Part shown: positions 1 to 12,892 of the stretch, piece by piece | Numbering within the stretch: position 1 is the stretch's first letter | Layout: each line of letters begins with the position of its first letter | Assembly: GCF_048544455.1 (NCBI RefSeq) | Contig: NC_133538.1 | Location: 454,287,311-454,351,310, forward strand | Reading direction: 5' to 3' | DNA length: 64,000 nt | Source: Silene latifolia | Lineage: Eukaryota; Streptophyta; Magnoliopsida; Caryophyllales; Caryophyllaceae | Program-made: the position numbers and the translations under genes | Notes under the pieces: model-generated | What the model was told of the DNA's origin: nothing | Database searches by the model: none | Seen by the model: the letters and a program-made list of their open reading frames with translations, nothing else

Positions 1-370
<370 letters not shown>

Positions 371-1561
371 CCGTCCCCACAACCCCATTCACTTTCCCTT
401 CCTCTTTTCGAAATCAGCTGAAACCACAACATCATACAACAACACCTTCAAATCGCCATTTTATCCTGAGCTTCAAACCGCGATTTCTCCCCGATTTCTC
501 AACCAAATTCGATAAATTTTACACCATTCTCTTCCTCTTTCCACCCGCCATCTTTCTAGGTAAGAAAGGTCTCGGATTTCCCCAATTTTCGTGACTGTCG
601 TCCCTCCTTAGGGTACGGGTTTTCACTAAGCTTTCTTATTTCGCGTGTGTAGATGCAAGATTGGACAACCCAGAACAGTTTGCGACGGAATCGTGTTCAT
701 TCAAGAGCAAAAAGGTAACGGTGATAGGTTACTCGACAAAATGTCGAAATTCCATCTTATATGTCGATTTATATCCTCTTGTTGATAAAGTTTGATCCTT
801 TATGTTTTTCTCATTTGTCTGATAATTTCCGTCTCAAAATAATGTTTGAACTAGGTTGTTTTTATACGCTCTTCATTTAGACTAGTTTGGAACGATGTTT
901 ATGTTTTTCGGGTGCTGAAATTGAGTAGTCTTAGGACGGTATTGTGCAGTAAATTGGGACTATTTTTGAGTCCGCTTTGCTGGTACTTTGGGATATTTTT
1001 TTGGGACTGTTAAAATGTGTTGAGCAGGCTGTTTTAGGTCTGTTTTAGTTGGGACAGTTTGCTGTGTATTTCAGGGCTGTTTTTAGTTGGAAAGTGGACT
1101 ATTTTTGGGTCACTTTGTGCGGGTCGTTCATGGTTGTTCATGGGCGGTGTTGAGGCTGTTTTGGGATGCTTTACTCGGAGTTTTGGGATTGTTTTGACGC
1201 GACCGAGCAGACTATTTTTATAATTTACAAATTGGAAAACTTAGGTGGAATATATCATAGTTGTCTGAACCTTGTTCTTCAACGGCTTGATTCGCTCCTT
1301 TTGTTTAAGTCTTCTTTAATACACTGTAAAAGCGGAGGGTCAGTGAAAATATCCGCTTATGGGTACAAATTGATATAGGCTTGTCTTTAACATCATACTG
1401 TAAATGCTAAACTATGGGGCATTAGGGGCATATTATTCTTCCTATATGACTCAAATGGATTAGAGGATTGGGCAGTATACTATCCTTGATAATATTTGAA
1501 CGATCTCACAAGCCTATCGATATGCTAGACCATTATGTATACTACTATGGATGGTGAGGCA

Positions 1562-1562
<1 letters not shown>

Positions 1563-1591
<29 letters not shown>
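1563..1591. repeat. (AT)n microsatellite, left part of transposon target
   Basis: An AT dinucleotide run stops at the transposon edge. The matching uninterrupted tract in the 3' LTR is 12481-12551. Confidence 0.9.
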
Positions 1592-1596
<5 letters not shown>

Positions 1597-1739
1597 CGGG
1601 GTCAGGTGCGAACTAAAGTACGGTGCGAACCGTACGAACTAACATAAAATAGTCAGATTAATTAAATAAGCAAAGTCAAAGTTACACCTTAACCTATACT
1701 GACTTATACCTCATCAATCTCAATCACATATCTCCCTCT

Positions 1740-1890
1740 ATCTCCATGTCAACCACACCGAATACTCTCGACGGAGACCAGGCCACCGAGTCTCCGCCAC
1801 ATCATCACCACCATCTCCTTATCACGGGCGGCGACGCGGATTTGGTCAAACCCTATTTGAAATCTCTCTATCCCATCCACCAACATTAGT
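1740..1890 (+). other. Possible captured exon fragment, unrecognised
   Basis: A GC-richer stretch begins with ATG at 1747 and stays open for about 48 codons, with a His-rich segment (five consecutive His) followed by LLITGGDADLVKPYLKSLYP, then TAG. Its composition differs from the AT-rich surroundings, as expected for host exon DNA carried by the transposon. I do not recognise the protein. Confidence 0.3.
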
Positions 1891-2279
1891 TGCTGACCGC
1901 CGTTCCGGAGCTCCGTTGGTCACTTCAATTCCGCGGCGAGCTGCTCTGACAAAATTTAGTCATCCTATTCACCGTCAATGATCTTAGCCCCATCGTTGGT
2001 GTATTAATGTAGATTTATTTGGCAATTAGATCTCGAAGGTCTGGTCCGTAAATGATGGAGTTCATAACAAATGGTGAGACGATCTGGTCCATAAATGATC
2101 TTATGAGGACGAAGTCAAAAACGAGGTATTAAACTTGGAATTCGTCATCATGTAACTATAGAGTTGCCTGAACTTGGTCTTCGTCAAGATGCATCTACAA
2201 AGTTTGTTGCGTTTACGGAGAGTCACATATTGCTCGACAAAAACACTGGTGTTTATTCTGATGAAGAACTACAAAGGTA

Positions 2280-2842
2280 CACCTAAGAAATGTATCTACA
2301 AAGTTGGTAACACTTGAAAGCATGTAGGGTATTATGTGTATCTAACAAGTTCAAGACGTGTATCTATACAGTATTAAAATGTATTCGGAGATAAAAAAAT
2401 ATATCTAATTATTTAAATGAGTGTATCTAGTAAGTTAAATGTGTGTATCTAGTAACTTAAAGAAGTGTATTTAACAAGGGAAAAGTGTGTATCTAGAGAA
2501 AACTTAAAAAAATGTATCTAGCTAGTTAAAGGTATGGATCTAGTAATGTAAAAAAAGTGTATCTAGCTAAGAAATGTATCTAGTAATTTAACGGAGTGTA
2601 TCTATCAACTTAAAGGTATGTATCTAATAATATAAAGAAGTGTATCTAGCTAGGTAAAAATGTATGTATCTATTACTTTAAAGGAGTGTATCTAGTAACT
2701 TAAAGGTATGTATCTATCAATTTAAAAGAATGTATCTAGATAGTTAAAAGTATGTATCTAGTAATTTAAATATGTGTATCTAGTAACTTAAAAGAATGTA
2801 TCTTCTAAATTAAAGGAGTGTATCTAGCTGCTAGTAACTTAA
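2280..2842. repeat. Degenerate minisatellite, TGTATCTAG core, period about 25-30 bases
   Basis: About twenty units of the form (A/G)TGTATCTAGTAA(C/T)TTAAAG follow one another with small indels. The array lies inside the 4.1 kb DNA transposon, left of the captured acyltransferase exons. It has no coding potential. Confidence 0.85.
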
Positions 2843-3259
2843 TATCGGAACCATTTCCGAGAGGGAATGAGTTCAAACGAGGGGGATGACTGATGAGTAT
2901 CCTTAAGTTTAAATAAAAGAAAAAAATTTGAAGAAAATGGTTTGACCATAACTTTTAAGACACTTAACAGTTTTAATTATAGTGGAATGGATCAGTCATT
3001 CTCTGCACAAATTTATGGTAGTGAACATAGGTTGAGATACTGCATTTTGTCTATTCTGTGCAAGTTTTGAAGGTTATGATAACCCGTCTGTGAAAACCAA
3101 TTTTAGGATCATGACTAAAACCGATATTTGTGTCCCGTGATTTGGCAGAAGTGTGCAGCCAATAGTTGATTTACTTTATCTAGCATAAGATTTTTAAGTC
3201 ATATTCTGCATAAATTTGGCAGTTTCATTCCTGATCAGTTATGTGAACTTCTCTTGTAG

Positions 3260-3737
3260 ATCGTTTGGTACCCGCTAATTGGACAACTCTATTTTGTAGC
3301 AAACCATTCCAGGATTGATCGCTCAAATCCACAAGCAGCAATTAAATCAATGAAAGAGGTATGCACGCACAAAAGTTCGACAAAAATGACAGTCTCATCT
3401 CATCTTTCAAATTTCAACCACGTAGCAGCATTAACCCGTCTTTTTTTCGTGTTTAAGGTGTCTCGTGCAGTTCACAAGAATAACTTGTCGTTAATCATTT
3501 TTCCTGAGGGTACAAGGTCCAAAAATGGTAGGCTTCTTCCATTTAAGAAGGTAAGTCATTTCCCTCTAAGCATTTATCATTTAAGATCGAAGCTTGTTGA
3601 GATCAATGCTGATGTCTGTAATTCAGATTTTTCTGATCGAATTTCCTAAGCCTTTCTTGGAACTTTTTTTTTCTGTACAGGGTTTCGTGCATTTAGCCTT
3701 ACAGACGCGGCTTCCTTTAGTCCCAATTGTATTGAAG
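3260..3737 (+). pseudogene. Captured exons of 1-acyl-sn-glycerol-3-phosphate acyltransferase (LPAT/PlsC), truncated
   Basis: Three exon-like blocks with plant splice borders read as the middle of an LPAT, the ER or plastid enzyme that acylates lysophosphatidic acid to phosphatidic acid. Block one (3260-3358) ends RIDRSNPQAAIKSMKE before a GT donor. Block two (3458-3550) holds the family signature FPEGTRS (3499-3519) followed by KNGRLLPFKK, then GTAAGT. Block three (3681-3737) begins GFVHLALQTRLPLVPIVL after a CAG acceptor. After that the reading diverges from the family. The N-terminal part with the catalytic NHxxxxD box and the C-terminal part are missing, so no enzyme can be made. Introns are retained, so it was copied from genomic DNA, not mRNA. 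The fragment lies inside the TIR element at 1592-5683. Confidence 0.82.
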
Positions 3738-3884
3738 ATCACTCCCAGTCAAGCTCTCAGTTTGTTTGTTTGTGACTGCTCAAGTCTCTACTCAAAAACT
3801 GGGTGTTTGCCGATAGGGAATTGTTAGTTAAATCAGCTAGATAGGGTTCTGTTGTCTTTCTCGATTTTGCCCCTAGATGATCAG

Positions 3885-3942
3885 ACATTGACTAAGCGAT
3901 GACAACCAGGAGGTGGGCTTGGAAGCAGCCATCCTAAGCACT
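3885..3942 (+). pseudogene. Short fragment resembling organellar large-subunit rRNA (domain II)
   Basis: The stretch ACAACCAGGAGGTGGGCTTG continued by GAAGCAGCCATCCT matches the strongly conserved helix 42-44 area of bacterial-type LSU rRNA; the variant here resembles the plant mitochondrial 26S form more than the plastid 23S. Only about 35-60 bases are recognisable, next to the captured LPAT exons. It looks like filler or captured organelle DNA and not an rRNA gene. Identification is by recall of the conserved core. Confidence 0.5.
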
Positions 3943-5560
3943 CGCATCCTATGAAACTTCTCTTTCAGCGCTTCTTTCCCATGCCGATGAAACTTCTCTT
4001 TCTGCTATAATAAAATTGTTCACAACACTCAGATGTACATCAGGGCCATGACGCAGCCGAACCTATGAACTACCCATTCGACTCAAAACATAACTGCACA
4101 ACCACGCTCACAGGACCCCAAAACAGAGGTCTGTTACCCCCAAAAAGACTCTTATAAACTCCTTAACGACTCACCATGAAGCTATCCCAAAATGACACCA
4201 AGACGACTCAAAACGAGGCCAAAACAATGGCGTAAACACCCTGACATTAAACTCATATTTTGACAAACGAAAACAACCATTAAAAGCCTTGTGATAATGT
4301 TAATGACTCCCCAAACTTTCAGTATGACTGAATTTATATTAAGAGCACACTACACCGTTGGACTACTAACGACACCACACCACCACTAAAACCGACATCC
4401 CAGGCCGGCGAAATCACCAGCCACTCAAACTCTCTGACGGTGCCGCACCTTGATCACTACCACCACCACTGTCTTAACACCTACTAACACCAACATTTCC
4501 CACTAATAGCAATCCATCACCTTCCCAGTCATTCAACCCCAAACTCGCCAACACCTCACCCAGATCCACCACCAGTGTACTCGTGTAAGTCGCATCTTTG
4601 ATTAATCAGCTGAAGCTTCAGTGTCCCTTTGCCAGTCTTGTTGTACTCAGGACTCGAGTAATTTTCATATTGAAACTACAAGGTTACATACGAAACATTA
4701 TCAATTAGAGTTCAGAATTTCAGATATTTGTTTCAGCTTTCATGATTACAGTTAGTTTAGATTATACAGTAAAGAAGCTTACACGTGTTTGCTCAGTCAC
4801 TAACCTTAATCGGAGCAGTACAGAGCAGAGGTGGGAATGCTCTTGCACTTTCAGGTGCACAGGTTGCAGCACTGCAAACCATAACTCATACAGTAGCAGC
4901 GATTTCTTAGTCCATCACAAACTTACCACGAGTTTCTGAACATTACCTGAAATTAGCAAGCGAAAATACTCCAATCCAATCACCAATAGTTGGTTGACTA
5001 TGCTCAAAATCTAAGGTCACCCATTCCGAGTTTGCACCCTTCACCTCAGTAAGAGTAAACAACATCAGAAAACTAAAAAATGACAGCATTGCCTAATAAT
5101 AGCGGTATCATTACTAAAAGAATAGAGCTCGCCGACGTGTGTGACTCGTTACTCTTATCATTTTCCTCGCTCTACCCTTAATCAACCACTAGTACCATAG
5201 CAATCAGAGCCTTAAGAACCTTCGATCTACTCCTTTTTATAAAAAATTCTCTCTTCAATAGATCTACGAAAAAAGGAGTAGATTTTCTAAAAAAATAACC
5301 GCATTAATGACAATGTCGGAATCTTTCAAGTAAAATTGAGTTGATTATCGACGAAAACTAACCGACTGGCAGTGAGGTAGGACGAAATGAAGAGGAGAAA
5401 AAAAGAGTAAAAAGCAGTGAGAGTACGACCGTCTACGGTGGTCGGGTGGTACGCCGACGAGGTTGATGCCGGAGCTCCGGCGGTGATATTGTGGTGGTGG
5501 TGGTCTGGTTGATAAGGATGAAGTGGAAGTAAAGTAAGATTGGGGTTTTGAGTTTGGAGG
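3943..5560. other. Transposon interior with no recognisable gene
   Basis: No convincing ORF. A 22-codon stretch around 4833-4900 reads ALALSGAQVAALQTITHTVA, and 5430-5520 is GGTGG/CCGGAGCTCCGG-rich; both could be further captured exon or leader pieces, but I recognise no family. The rest is AT-rich. Confidence 0.4.
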
Positions 5561-5677
5561 GATAACAGGTCACATGTGAGCAGTTTATTGATTTAATCCC
5601 AGCCGTTAATCAATCTTATCTAAGGGGTGAGAATGAGTTCGTAAGTTCGCACCGAACTATTGGTTCGTACAGGATCC

Positions 5678-5683
<6 letters not shown>

Positions 5684-5747
<64 letters not shown>

Positions 5748-5756
5748 TATATATAT
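5684..5756. repeat. (AT)n microsatellite, right part of transposon target
   Basis: An AT run follows the right transposon end and leads into TTTTGTTAACACACC, the same sequence that follows the uninterrupted tract at 12552. Confidence 0.9.
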
Positions 5757-6088
5757 TTTGTTAACACACCTTAATGTAGGCCCAAACGCAACTTTGACTC
5801 ATACTTATGGATAATCATTTGTCCTTGTATTATCCAACGACCTGGGTCCAATTGGTCTAGGTTTTTATATAATAAAAAGGATGGCAATTCAGTGATGGTA
5901 CACGGGTGACTTTTTGTGTAAATTTTACAGTAGGGACTATCACTTTTTAACTAGCTTTACAAATGGTTATCCAAGTATATAAAAGAAACAATTTAGAATG
6001 AATCTTAACTCGGTTATCATATAAGACAAAAGCTTCAAACGCTGTTTTATGGGCTGATGAGGGACTATTTTTATGGGTTATTGTTGTT

Positions 6089-6231
6089 GGATTGTTGGCC
6101 TAGCAGCGGCCTGGCCGTGGCCTGGCCGTGGCCTGCTGTAGCCTGGCCATGGCCTGCTGTAGCCTGGCCATGGCCTGCTGTAGCCTGGCAGTGGCCTGGC
6201 CGTGGCCTAGGCAGTGGCCTAGCTATGTCGC
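6089..6231. repeat. GC-rich minisatellite GGCCTGGCCGTGGCCTG in 5' LTR
   Basis: Units built from GGCCTGGCCATGGCCTGCTGTA repeat several times in otherwise AT-rich LTR sequence. The 3' LTR copy (12893-13010) has a different unit order and number, so the array has changed since insertion. An apparent Ala/Trp/Pro-rich ORF here is only the translation of the repeat. Confidence 0.85.
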
Positions 6232-8000
6232 GAGTTTGAGGCCATGTGTAGTTGGTTGTTAGGCCGAGTTTGAGGTTGCCATAATAACTTTTGTGCCGTG
6301 TCTATAAATCGTTGGGCGCTAGTTTGGTTTATTTAAAATATGATTAAATACCGTCTCGTATTTAATATAACGTAATTTGTTAAATATCGTTCATTTATAT
6401 ATTTTCTCACATTAATCATAAATATGGAATTTATTATTTGTTCAAGTCAAAATTTGATGAAATGTCTCATTTACCTATAATATGAATTCTTAATCCGTTC
6501 ATTCTCATTTATTTATTGTTTCTCAAATATGAGTAAATTATTCTACTTGTTTAATTAAATTGAGTCATTTATAGTTGAATGTTTGTTTTGCTTATTATAC
6601 ATGGTTCATTTCCATTTGTTTTCATTTTTATTCAAATGACAAATATTGAAGAAATGGGTTACTTATTCATGTTCATGAATATAATTTGGCATGAAATGTC
6701 TTACTTGGATTATCATCGGTTCATTTCACGTAGTAGTCTCTTTCCAAGTTGATTCGTATCGCTTGGTTGAGTCGTATTCTTGATAATGCCTTTATGCTAT
6801 ACCGTATTGCTTGACTTATCTTTACGCCTCTTTCGGACTGTCCTGCCAATTGTGGGTTTAGCTCATATCTTCCGCCTCATTCGGACTGTCCTGCCGATTG
6901 TGGGTTCTCGATTTCCGATCTGTCTTCGAGTCTTGGATGCGGACTGTTATGCCGCATGTCGAATCGGGGACCGTTCTGCCCCGAGAGTCTGGCCAGATTT
7001 AGACTAGGATTGAGCCTTGGGAGTACCATTGTCGTCCTACCTGGAGAATTATATATTTATATATGAGTAGTAAAGGTCTTGCTTGGTTATAGATATTGGT
7101 ATTTGTCTTTCAAGGTAAGAGTTATGCCTTGTGTTGTTTGTCTTGGTCCTATTGGATACTAGGGGTGAGCTGTAAGCCCTCTAGTTGCGATATGATTGTC
7201 GGGATTGATGTTGCCATCCGTTCTTATGGTGAGATGCAAGCCATAAGTATGAATGTGACATTTGTAGCCACGTCCCGTGCAATGCTTGCTAAGTGGTTTT
7301 CCAAATAATGGCTATGGTTTCTATCCTTGTAATTTGCATTGGTTGATCCCTTACTTAACTGTTTCACATGATTTGGATCCTAGTCTCATATCTATGATCG
7401 TAATTCCTCGAAATGCGTGCCTTTGCATAAATGACCGTATTCTTATCTTTCATATTTATTAATTATTTCACATGAATAATGAGTCTCCATTATGCTAATA
7501 TTGATCTATCATATTCCAACTCATTTAATTGACATGTTTAAATATATAAACTTGATGTTCATATCTTTTGTAAGTATATTACATGATTTATTATTACATG
7601 ATTTATCTAATTGAGTTCTTTGTTGTGTTCATTTTGACATTTTGTGGCTGGGAGAACCTTGAGTTACTCCCCACTGACTGTGGCGTTCATGTTTACATGA
7701 ATGACAGGTATTAGTGGTGCATTCATGGGGTGAAGATATGTGTGAGCTAGCGAGCACTTCGGCTAGTTGGTTTATTAGGATTGTTTAGACTCACCTTTTT
7801 TTTGTATTGTCATTCTAGGGATATATTTTACCTCACCTTGACTATCACGTTTGTATAATTTAAACTTTATTTCCGCATTCTTTATTTATGTTTTGGATTT
7901 TAATGTACCCGCGCTTTAATTTTTAAAAGTTTCAAAAATTTCCTTACTTACGCTTGAATTTATAAGTTATATTTTCCGCTTTATCGCGGGGTGTCACAGT

Positions 8001-8013
8001 TGGTATCAGAGCC
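8001..8013 (+). promoter_or_regulatory. Primer-binding site of LTR-A (initiator-Met tRNA)
   Basis: TGGTATCAGAGCC lies two bases after the 5' LTR end. It is complementary to the 3' end of plant initiator-methionine tRNA, the usual primer for minus-strand synthesis, and fixes the element's orientation as plus. Confidence 0.9.
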
Positions 8014-10395
8014 TATGTTGCTCCCGACGCACACACGTGTACCCCAAACTTAAATGTGAACTTGACCTTAAATAATGAATGAGAGATGGGTAGACTTAAG
8101 GACCTAAGGTGGTAGTCTGTAGTGTGTTTGCTCTTTGTTAGGTCCTAACATGTTTGTTGATTGTCATTTAATAATTATTATGCCCGTGGATCAATGACCG
8201 TGAACTTACCTACATGAGGATCAAGATTTGGTGCCTATTGCCGGGGATTGAAGAATTGTTCAACCTTTGAAGAATGCTTCTACTTCCTCAGAGATATTTC
8301 TCTTTCTTTGTATACCTTGCCTTACTCTTTATCTCTTGGTGTTTATCCTTCTTCTAAACTCTCTTCTGTTTTACTTTGAAAACAACTCTTGTATCTCTCA
8401 ACTTGTCCTTTGTCCCTTGCTATCCTCCCTTAACGTCTTTTGGATGGTTCTCTTTCTTTTGTGAGATATTAATTTTGGGTAAATAATTTGGCTTTGTGGA
8501 GTTTGTTTGTGGTTGACCCATAACTCTTGGTTTTGAGAAGTTGTGATGTTGGAAGGACTTAGGTAGTGTGGTGAGACATACTTAGTGATTCTTATACCTA
8601 GTTCTTTGGTAAAGTGAGTATAATTGATCGGTGGAATTATGTGTGTTAAGTGTGAGTTGACTATGATACTAAGATTATGGAACTTGGCCTTGTTGTTTAT
8701 ACTTGGAAGTTTGAGTGGAGCTCGAGGTTAGCATAGTCGGTATACTTTTGGGAGTGTTACGATGATTACATAAGAACCATGTTAGGTGAGAGTTGTTAGT
8801 AGTTTTGGAATCTCATTTGGGTATTCACCTTGCGGTAATGAGGATTAGTAGCCAGAGTTCTTGAGATGTAATTATAAGTTAGGAACGACAGATGTTGAGC
8901 TGAGATGAGTTTGATGTTTTGGGTGGTTGTCTCGTACTTTGGAGAATGTCACCATCTATGCTTTTGGTTTTAAGAGTATAACAAGATCTCCTTGGGATGA
9001 TAGAATGTGCAAAAGAACGTTGGAATTTGGATATTTGATTGATGGTTTACCATTTTGAGAAACCCATAGTTTACCCTGGTTGGATATGAGTATAGCTTTG
9101 TTAGAGGCTTTGACCTTGTTCTCGTGGAGGTTGTTTGTAGATGTTTGAGGATTTGGAGTGGTGAAATCACACATATAGTGAAGTACCTTGTTTCATGGAA
9201 TTGCTTAGGATGAAGTAGCATGAGTTTTGAGGAAATCCTTGGAAGTGTTGTGATTATGAGTTTTGTTGTTAGGAAGTTTTCGCAACCGTTTAGGATGATG
9301 TTGTTGTTCGAGGTTTGAGTACCTGACATTTCCTTGTTGTCTAATTCCCTTTCTTCTTTGACCATAAGCGTTACCGTTCATACCTCTATTTCTCGCTTCA
9401 TCATACTCCTCCTTTAAGTTTGATACTCGTAACCTGCGAAACTCTATCTTTGACATCCTTGTTGACCTGACTTCGATTCTTATCCCTGGGAAGTTCATCA
9501 TAGCTCTTTTGTTGGTTAATTCTGGATTCTCTTAACGTACTTTGTATTTATGATGCCGAAGTTACTTTTCTTTTAGTACAATTTCTAAACGTTTCTAGCT
9601 ACCATTTTTGGTTCGTTGTTAAAAATTTAGATTACTCTTACAAAACGTTACCTATTTTAAGAGGTTTGAAACTGAAAATTTGATTTAGTTCGCTATTTGT
9701 TCTTTGAGTATCAACTCATTTATTATAATTTTAATTGCTAAACCCGATATTTCTTTAAATTTTATCCAATTTCTATTAACTTTGATCTATTTATAATTTC
9801 GTTGCCAAAGTTTAATATTATATTTTCAGGATTTGACTCCTTTTTTAAGTTCAACACTGAATCTTTCAATTTCCATTTGGCTTTTGCAAAAGAAAATTTG
9901 AGTGAATTACCTTTTTCTTTTGATTTTAACGTTGATCGGATGTTAGAACTCGTTATTGGAGACGTTCGATAACTTGTTCTACGCTTGTCGGCGAGTGATT
10001 TTTGTCTTAAATCTGTTTTTGACTTGGAAAGTTAGCGTTCTTTTGTGCACGACAAGAGCAATTTCGTTCCTCGAATAAGACTTATACTTTTGAAAACTCT
10101 TCATAAATATTTTTGAAAGCATTTTGATTTTTGATTTATACAAATGATTTGCCTTTTGACCTTATCTTTGATTTGGAATGTGATGTTCTTGAATACGTAA
10201 CGAGAACACTTCCGTTCCTTTGATGAGAATCTGGTTCTGTCGGAAAATTCTACTTGAAAATTTTGAAAGAATTTTAATTCTCACGAAGAGTAACCTTTTA
10301 ATGTTTTGGTTGCCGGTTTCAAAAAAAAAAAAAGTCCACTTTTACTTTTTATAACCTTTCATTTTTACTTTCAAGTTTCGAGGACGAAACTTTTT
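8014..10395 (+). other. Internal region of LTR-A, no intact gag or pol
   Basis: About 2.4 kb between primer site and polypurine tract. Plus-strand frames are closed by frequent stops, and I see no zinc knuckle, protease, reverse transcriptase or integrase motif. On the minus strand 9205-9501 is open for 98 codons (Arg- and Asn-rich) and overlaps other short frames down to 8956; antisense ORFs exist in some plant gypsy lineages, but nothing here proves one. Confidence 0.6.
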
Positions 10396-10410
10396 AAAAG
10401 GTGGGGTGAT
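10396..10410 (+). promoter_or_regulatory. Polypurine tract of LTR-A
   Basis: AAAAGGTGGGGTGA immediately precedes the TTTAACACCCGCG start of the 3' LTR, in the place and composition of a plus-strand primer. Confidence 0.75.
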
Positions 10411-10775
10411 TTTAACACCCGCGAATTTCCTATGTTGACATTTTAAGATTTATTAAACTGTTTGATCACTTTACTTTATCTTTTCGAATTATTCAATTTA
10501 ATTAATTTTATTTCAAATACGATTTTTATTAAAGTAATATATAAAAGCTCATTTATATAAAAATACGTATTTTAGTCGGACAGTAATAATAGTGACAATG
10601 ATAATATTAGTTTCCGTCTTAAGTTAATATAGACTCGAGACATTATTCCGACTAGCTTAGACCGTCACATTTCCTTCTAGCAAAGATCGTCGCATTTCTC
10701 TTATAAAGCTATTTCAATTCGGACCAACCCGATTCCATCAACACACTCTCTTACACTCTACTTTTTAATAATTCT

Positions 10776-10803
10776 ATTATTATTATTATTATTATTATTA
10801 TTT
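10776..10803. repeat. Short (TTA)n tract left of the inserted retroelement
   Basis: TATTATTATT repeats end at the 3' terminus (minus-strand) of the inserted element. On that strand the run reads as its (TAA)n tail. Confidence 0.85.
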
Positions 10804-11285
<482 letters not shown>

Positions 11286-12478
11286 CCGTCCCCAGACCCC
11301 CATTCACTTTCCCTTCCTCTTTTCGAAATCAGCTGCAACCACAACATCATACAACAACACCTTCAAATCGCCATTTTATCCTGAGCTTCAAACCTCGATT
11401 TCTCCCCGATTTCTCAACCAAATTCGATAAATTTTACACCGCTCTCTTCCTCTTTCCGCCCTCCATCTTTCTAGGTAAGAAAGGTCTCGGCTTTCCCCAA
11501 TTTTTGTGACTGTCGTCCCTCCTTAGGGCATGGGTTTTCACTAAGCTTTCTTATTTCGCGTGTGTAGATGCAAGATTGGACAACCCATAACAGTTTGCGA
11601 CAGAATCGTGTTCATTCAAGGGCAAAAAGGTAACTGTGATAGGTTACTCGACAAAATGTCGAAATCCCATCTTATTTGTCAATTTATGTACTCTTGTTGA
11701 TAAAGTTTGATCCTTTATGTTTTTCTCATTTGTCTGATAATTTCCGTCTCAAAATAATGTTGGAACTAGGTTGTTTTTATGCGCTCTTCATTTAGAGTAG
11801 TTTGGAACGATGTTTATGTTTTTCTGGTGCTGAAACTGAGTAGTCTTAGGACGGTATTGTGCAGTAAATTGGGACTGTTTTTGAGTCCGCTTTGCAGGTA
11901 CTTCGGGATATTTTTTTGGGACTGTTAAAATGTGTTGAGCAGGCTGTTTTAGGACTGTTTTAGTTGGGACAGTTTGCTGTGTATTTCGAGGCTGTTTTTA
12001 GTTGGAAAGTGGACTATTTTTGGGTCACTTTGTGCGGGTCGTTCATGGTTGTTCATGGGCGTGAGTTGAGGCTGTTTTGGGATGCTTTACTCGGAGTTTT
12101 GGGATTGTTTTGACGCGACCGAGCAGGCTGTTTTTATAATTTACAAATTGGAAAACTTAGGTGGAATATATCATAGTTGTCTGAACCTTGTTCTTCAACG
12201 GCTTGATTCGCCCCTTTTGTTTAAGTCTTCTTTAATACACTGTAAAAGCGGAGGGTCAGTGAAAATATCCGCTTATGTGTATAAATTGATATAGGCTTGT
12301 CTTTAACATCATACTGTAAATGCTAAACTATAGGGGCATTAGGGGCGTATTATTCTGCCTATATGACTCAAATGGATTAGAGGATTGGGCAGTATACTAT
12401 CCTTGATAATATTTGAACGATCTCACAAGCCTATCGATATGCTAAACCATTATGTATACTATTATGGATGGTGAGGCA

Positions 12479-12480
<2 letters not shown>

Positions 12481-12551
<71 letters not shown>
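12481..12551. repeat. (AT)n microsatellite in 3' LTR of LTR-A (empty transposon site)
   Basis: About 70 bases of AT dinucleotides. This is the uninterrupted allele of the tract that carries the 4.1 kb transposon in the 5' LTR. Confidence 0.95.
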
Positions 12552-12556
<5 letters not shown>

Positions 12557-12892
12557 TTAACACACCTTAATGTAGGCCCAAACGCAACTTTGACTCATAC
12601 TTATGGATAATCATTTGTCCTTGTATTATCCAACATCCTGGGTCCAATTGGTCTAGGTTTTTAAATATTAAAAAGGATGACAATTCAGTGATGGTACACG
12701 GGTGACTTTTTGTGTAAATTTTACAGTAGGGAGTATCACTTTTTAACTAGCTTTACAAATGGTTATCCAAGTATATAAAAGAAACAATTTAGAATGAATC
12801 TTACCTCGGTTATCATACAAGACAAAAGCTTCAAAAGCTGTTTTATGGGCCGATGAGGGACTGTTTTTATGGGTTATTGTTGTTGGATTGTT

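Larger units (their letters stand above)
1592..5683. mobile_element. 4.1 kb TIR-type DNA transposon with captured gene pieces, inserted in (AT)n
   Basis: This block is absent from the other LTR of LTR-A and sits exactly in the AT microsatellite, which continues at 5684. Its ends are imperfect inverted repeats of about 45 bases. Both begin ATAGG and carry GGTGCGAAC followed by ACGAACT (left 1590-1642, right 5632-5683 read on the minus strand). No transposase is visible. Inside are exons of a PlsC-type acyltransferase with introns, a short organelle-rRNA-like stretch, a degenerate minisatellite, and GC-richer CCACCA/CCGGAGCTCCGG stretches near both ends that look like pieces of gene 5' regions. 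This suits a gene-capturing non-autonomous element (Pack-MULE-like); a Helitron is less likely given the inverted ends. The target duplication cannot be read because the target is itself an AT repeat. Confidence 0.72.

Noticed and set aside
1166..1378. 70-codon ORF repeated at 12082-12294 as a conserved gene
   Set aside because: The two copies are the same LTR position, so conservation reflects LTR identity and not selection.
8956..9501. Minus-strand ORFs as a real antisense gene of LTR-A
   Set aside because: Frames are short, overlap one another and show no motif; kept only as a remark.
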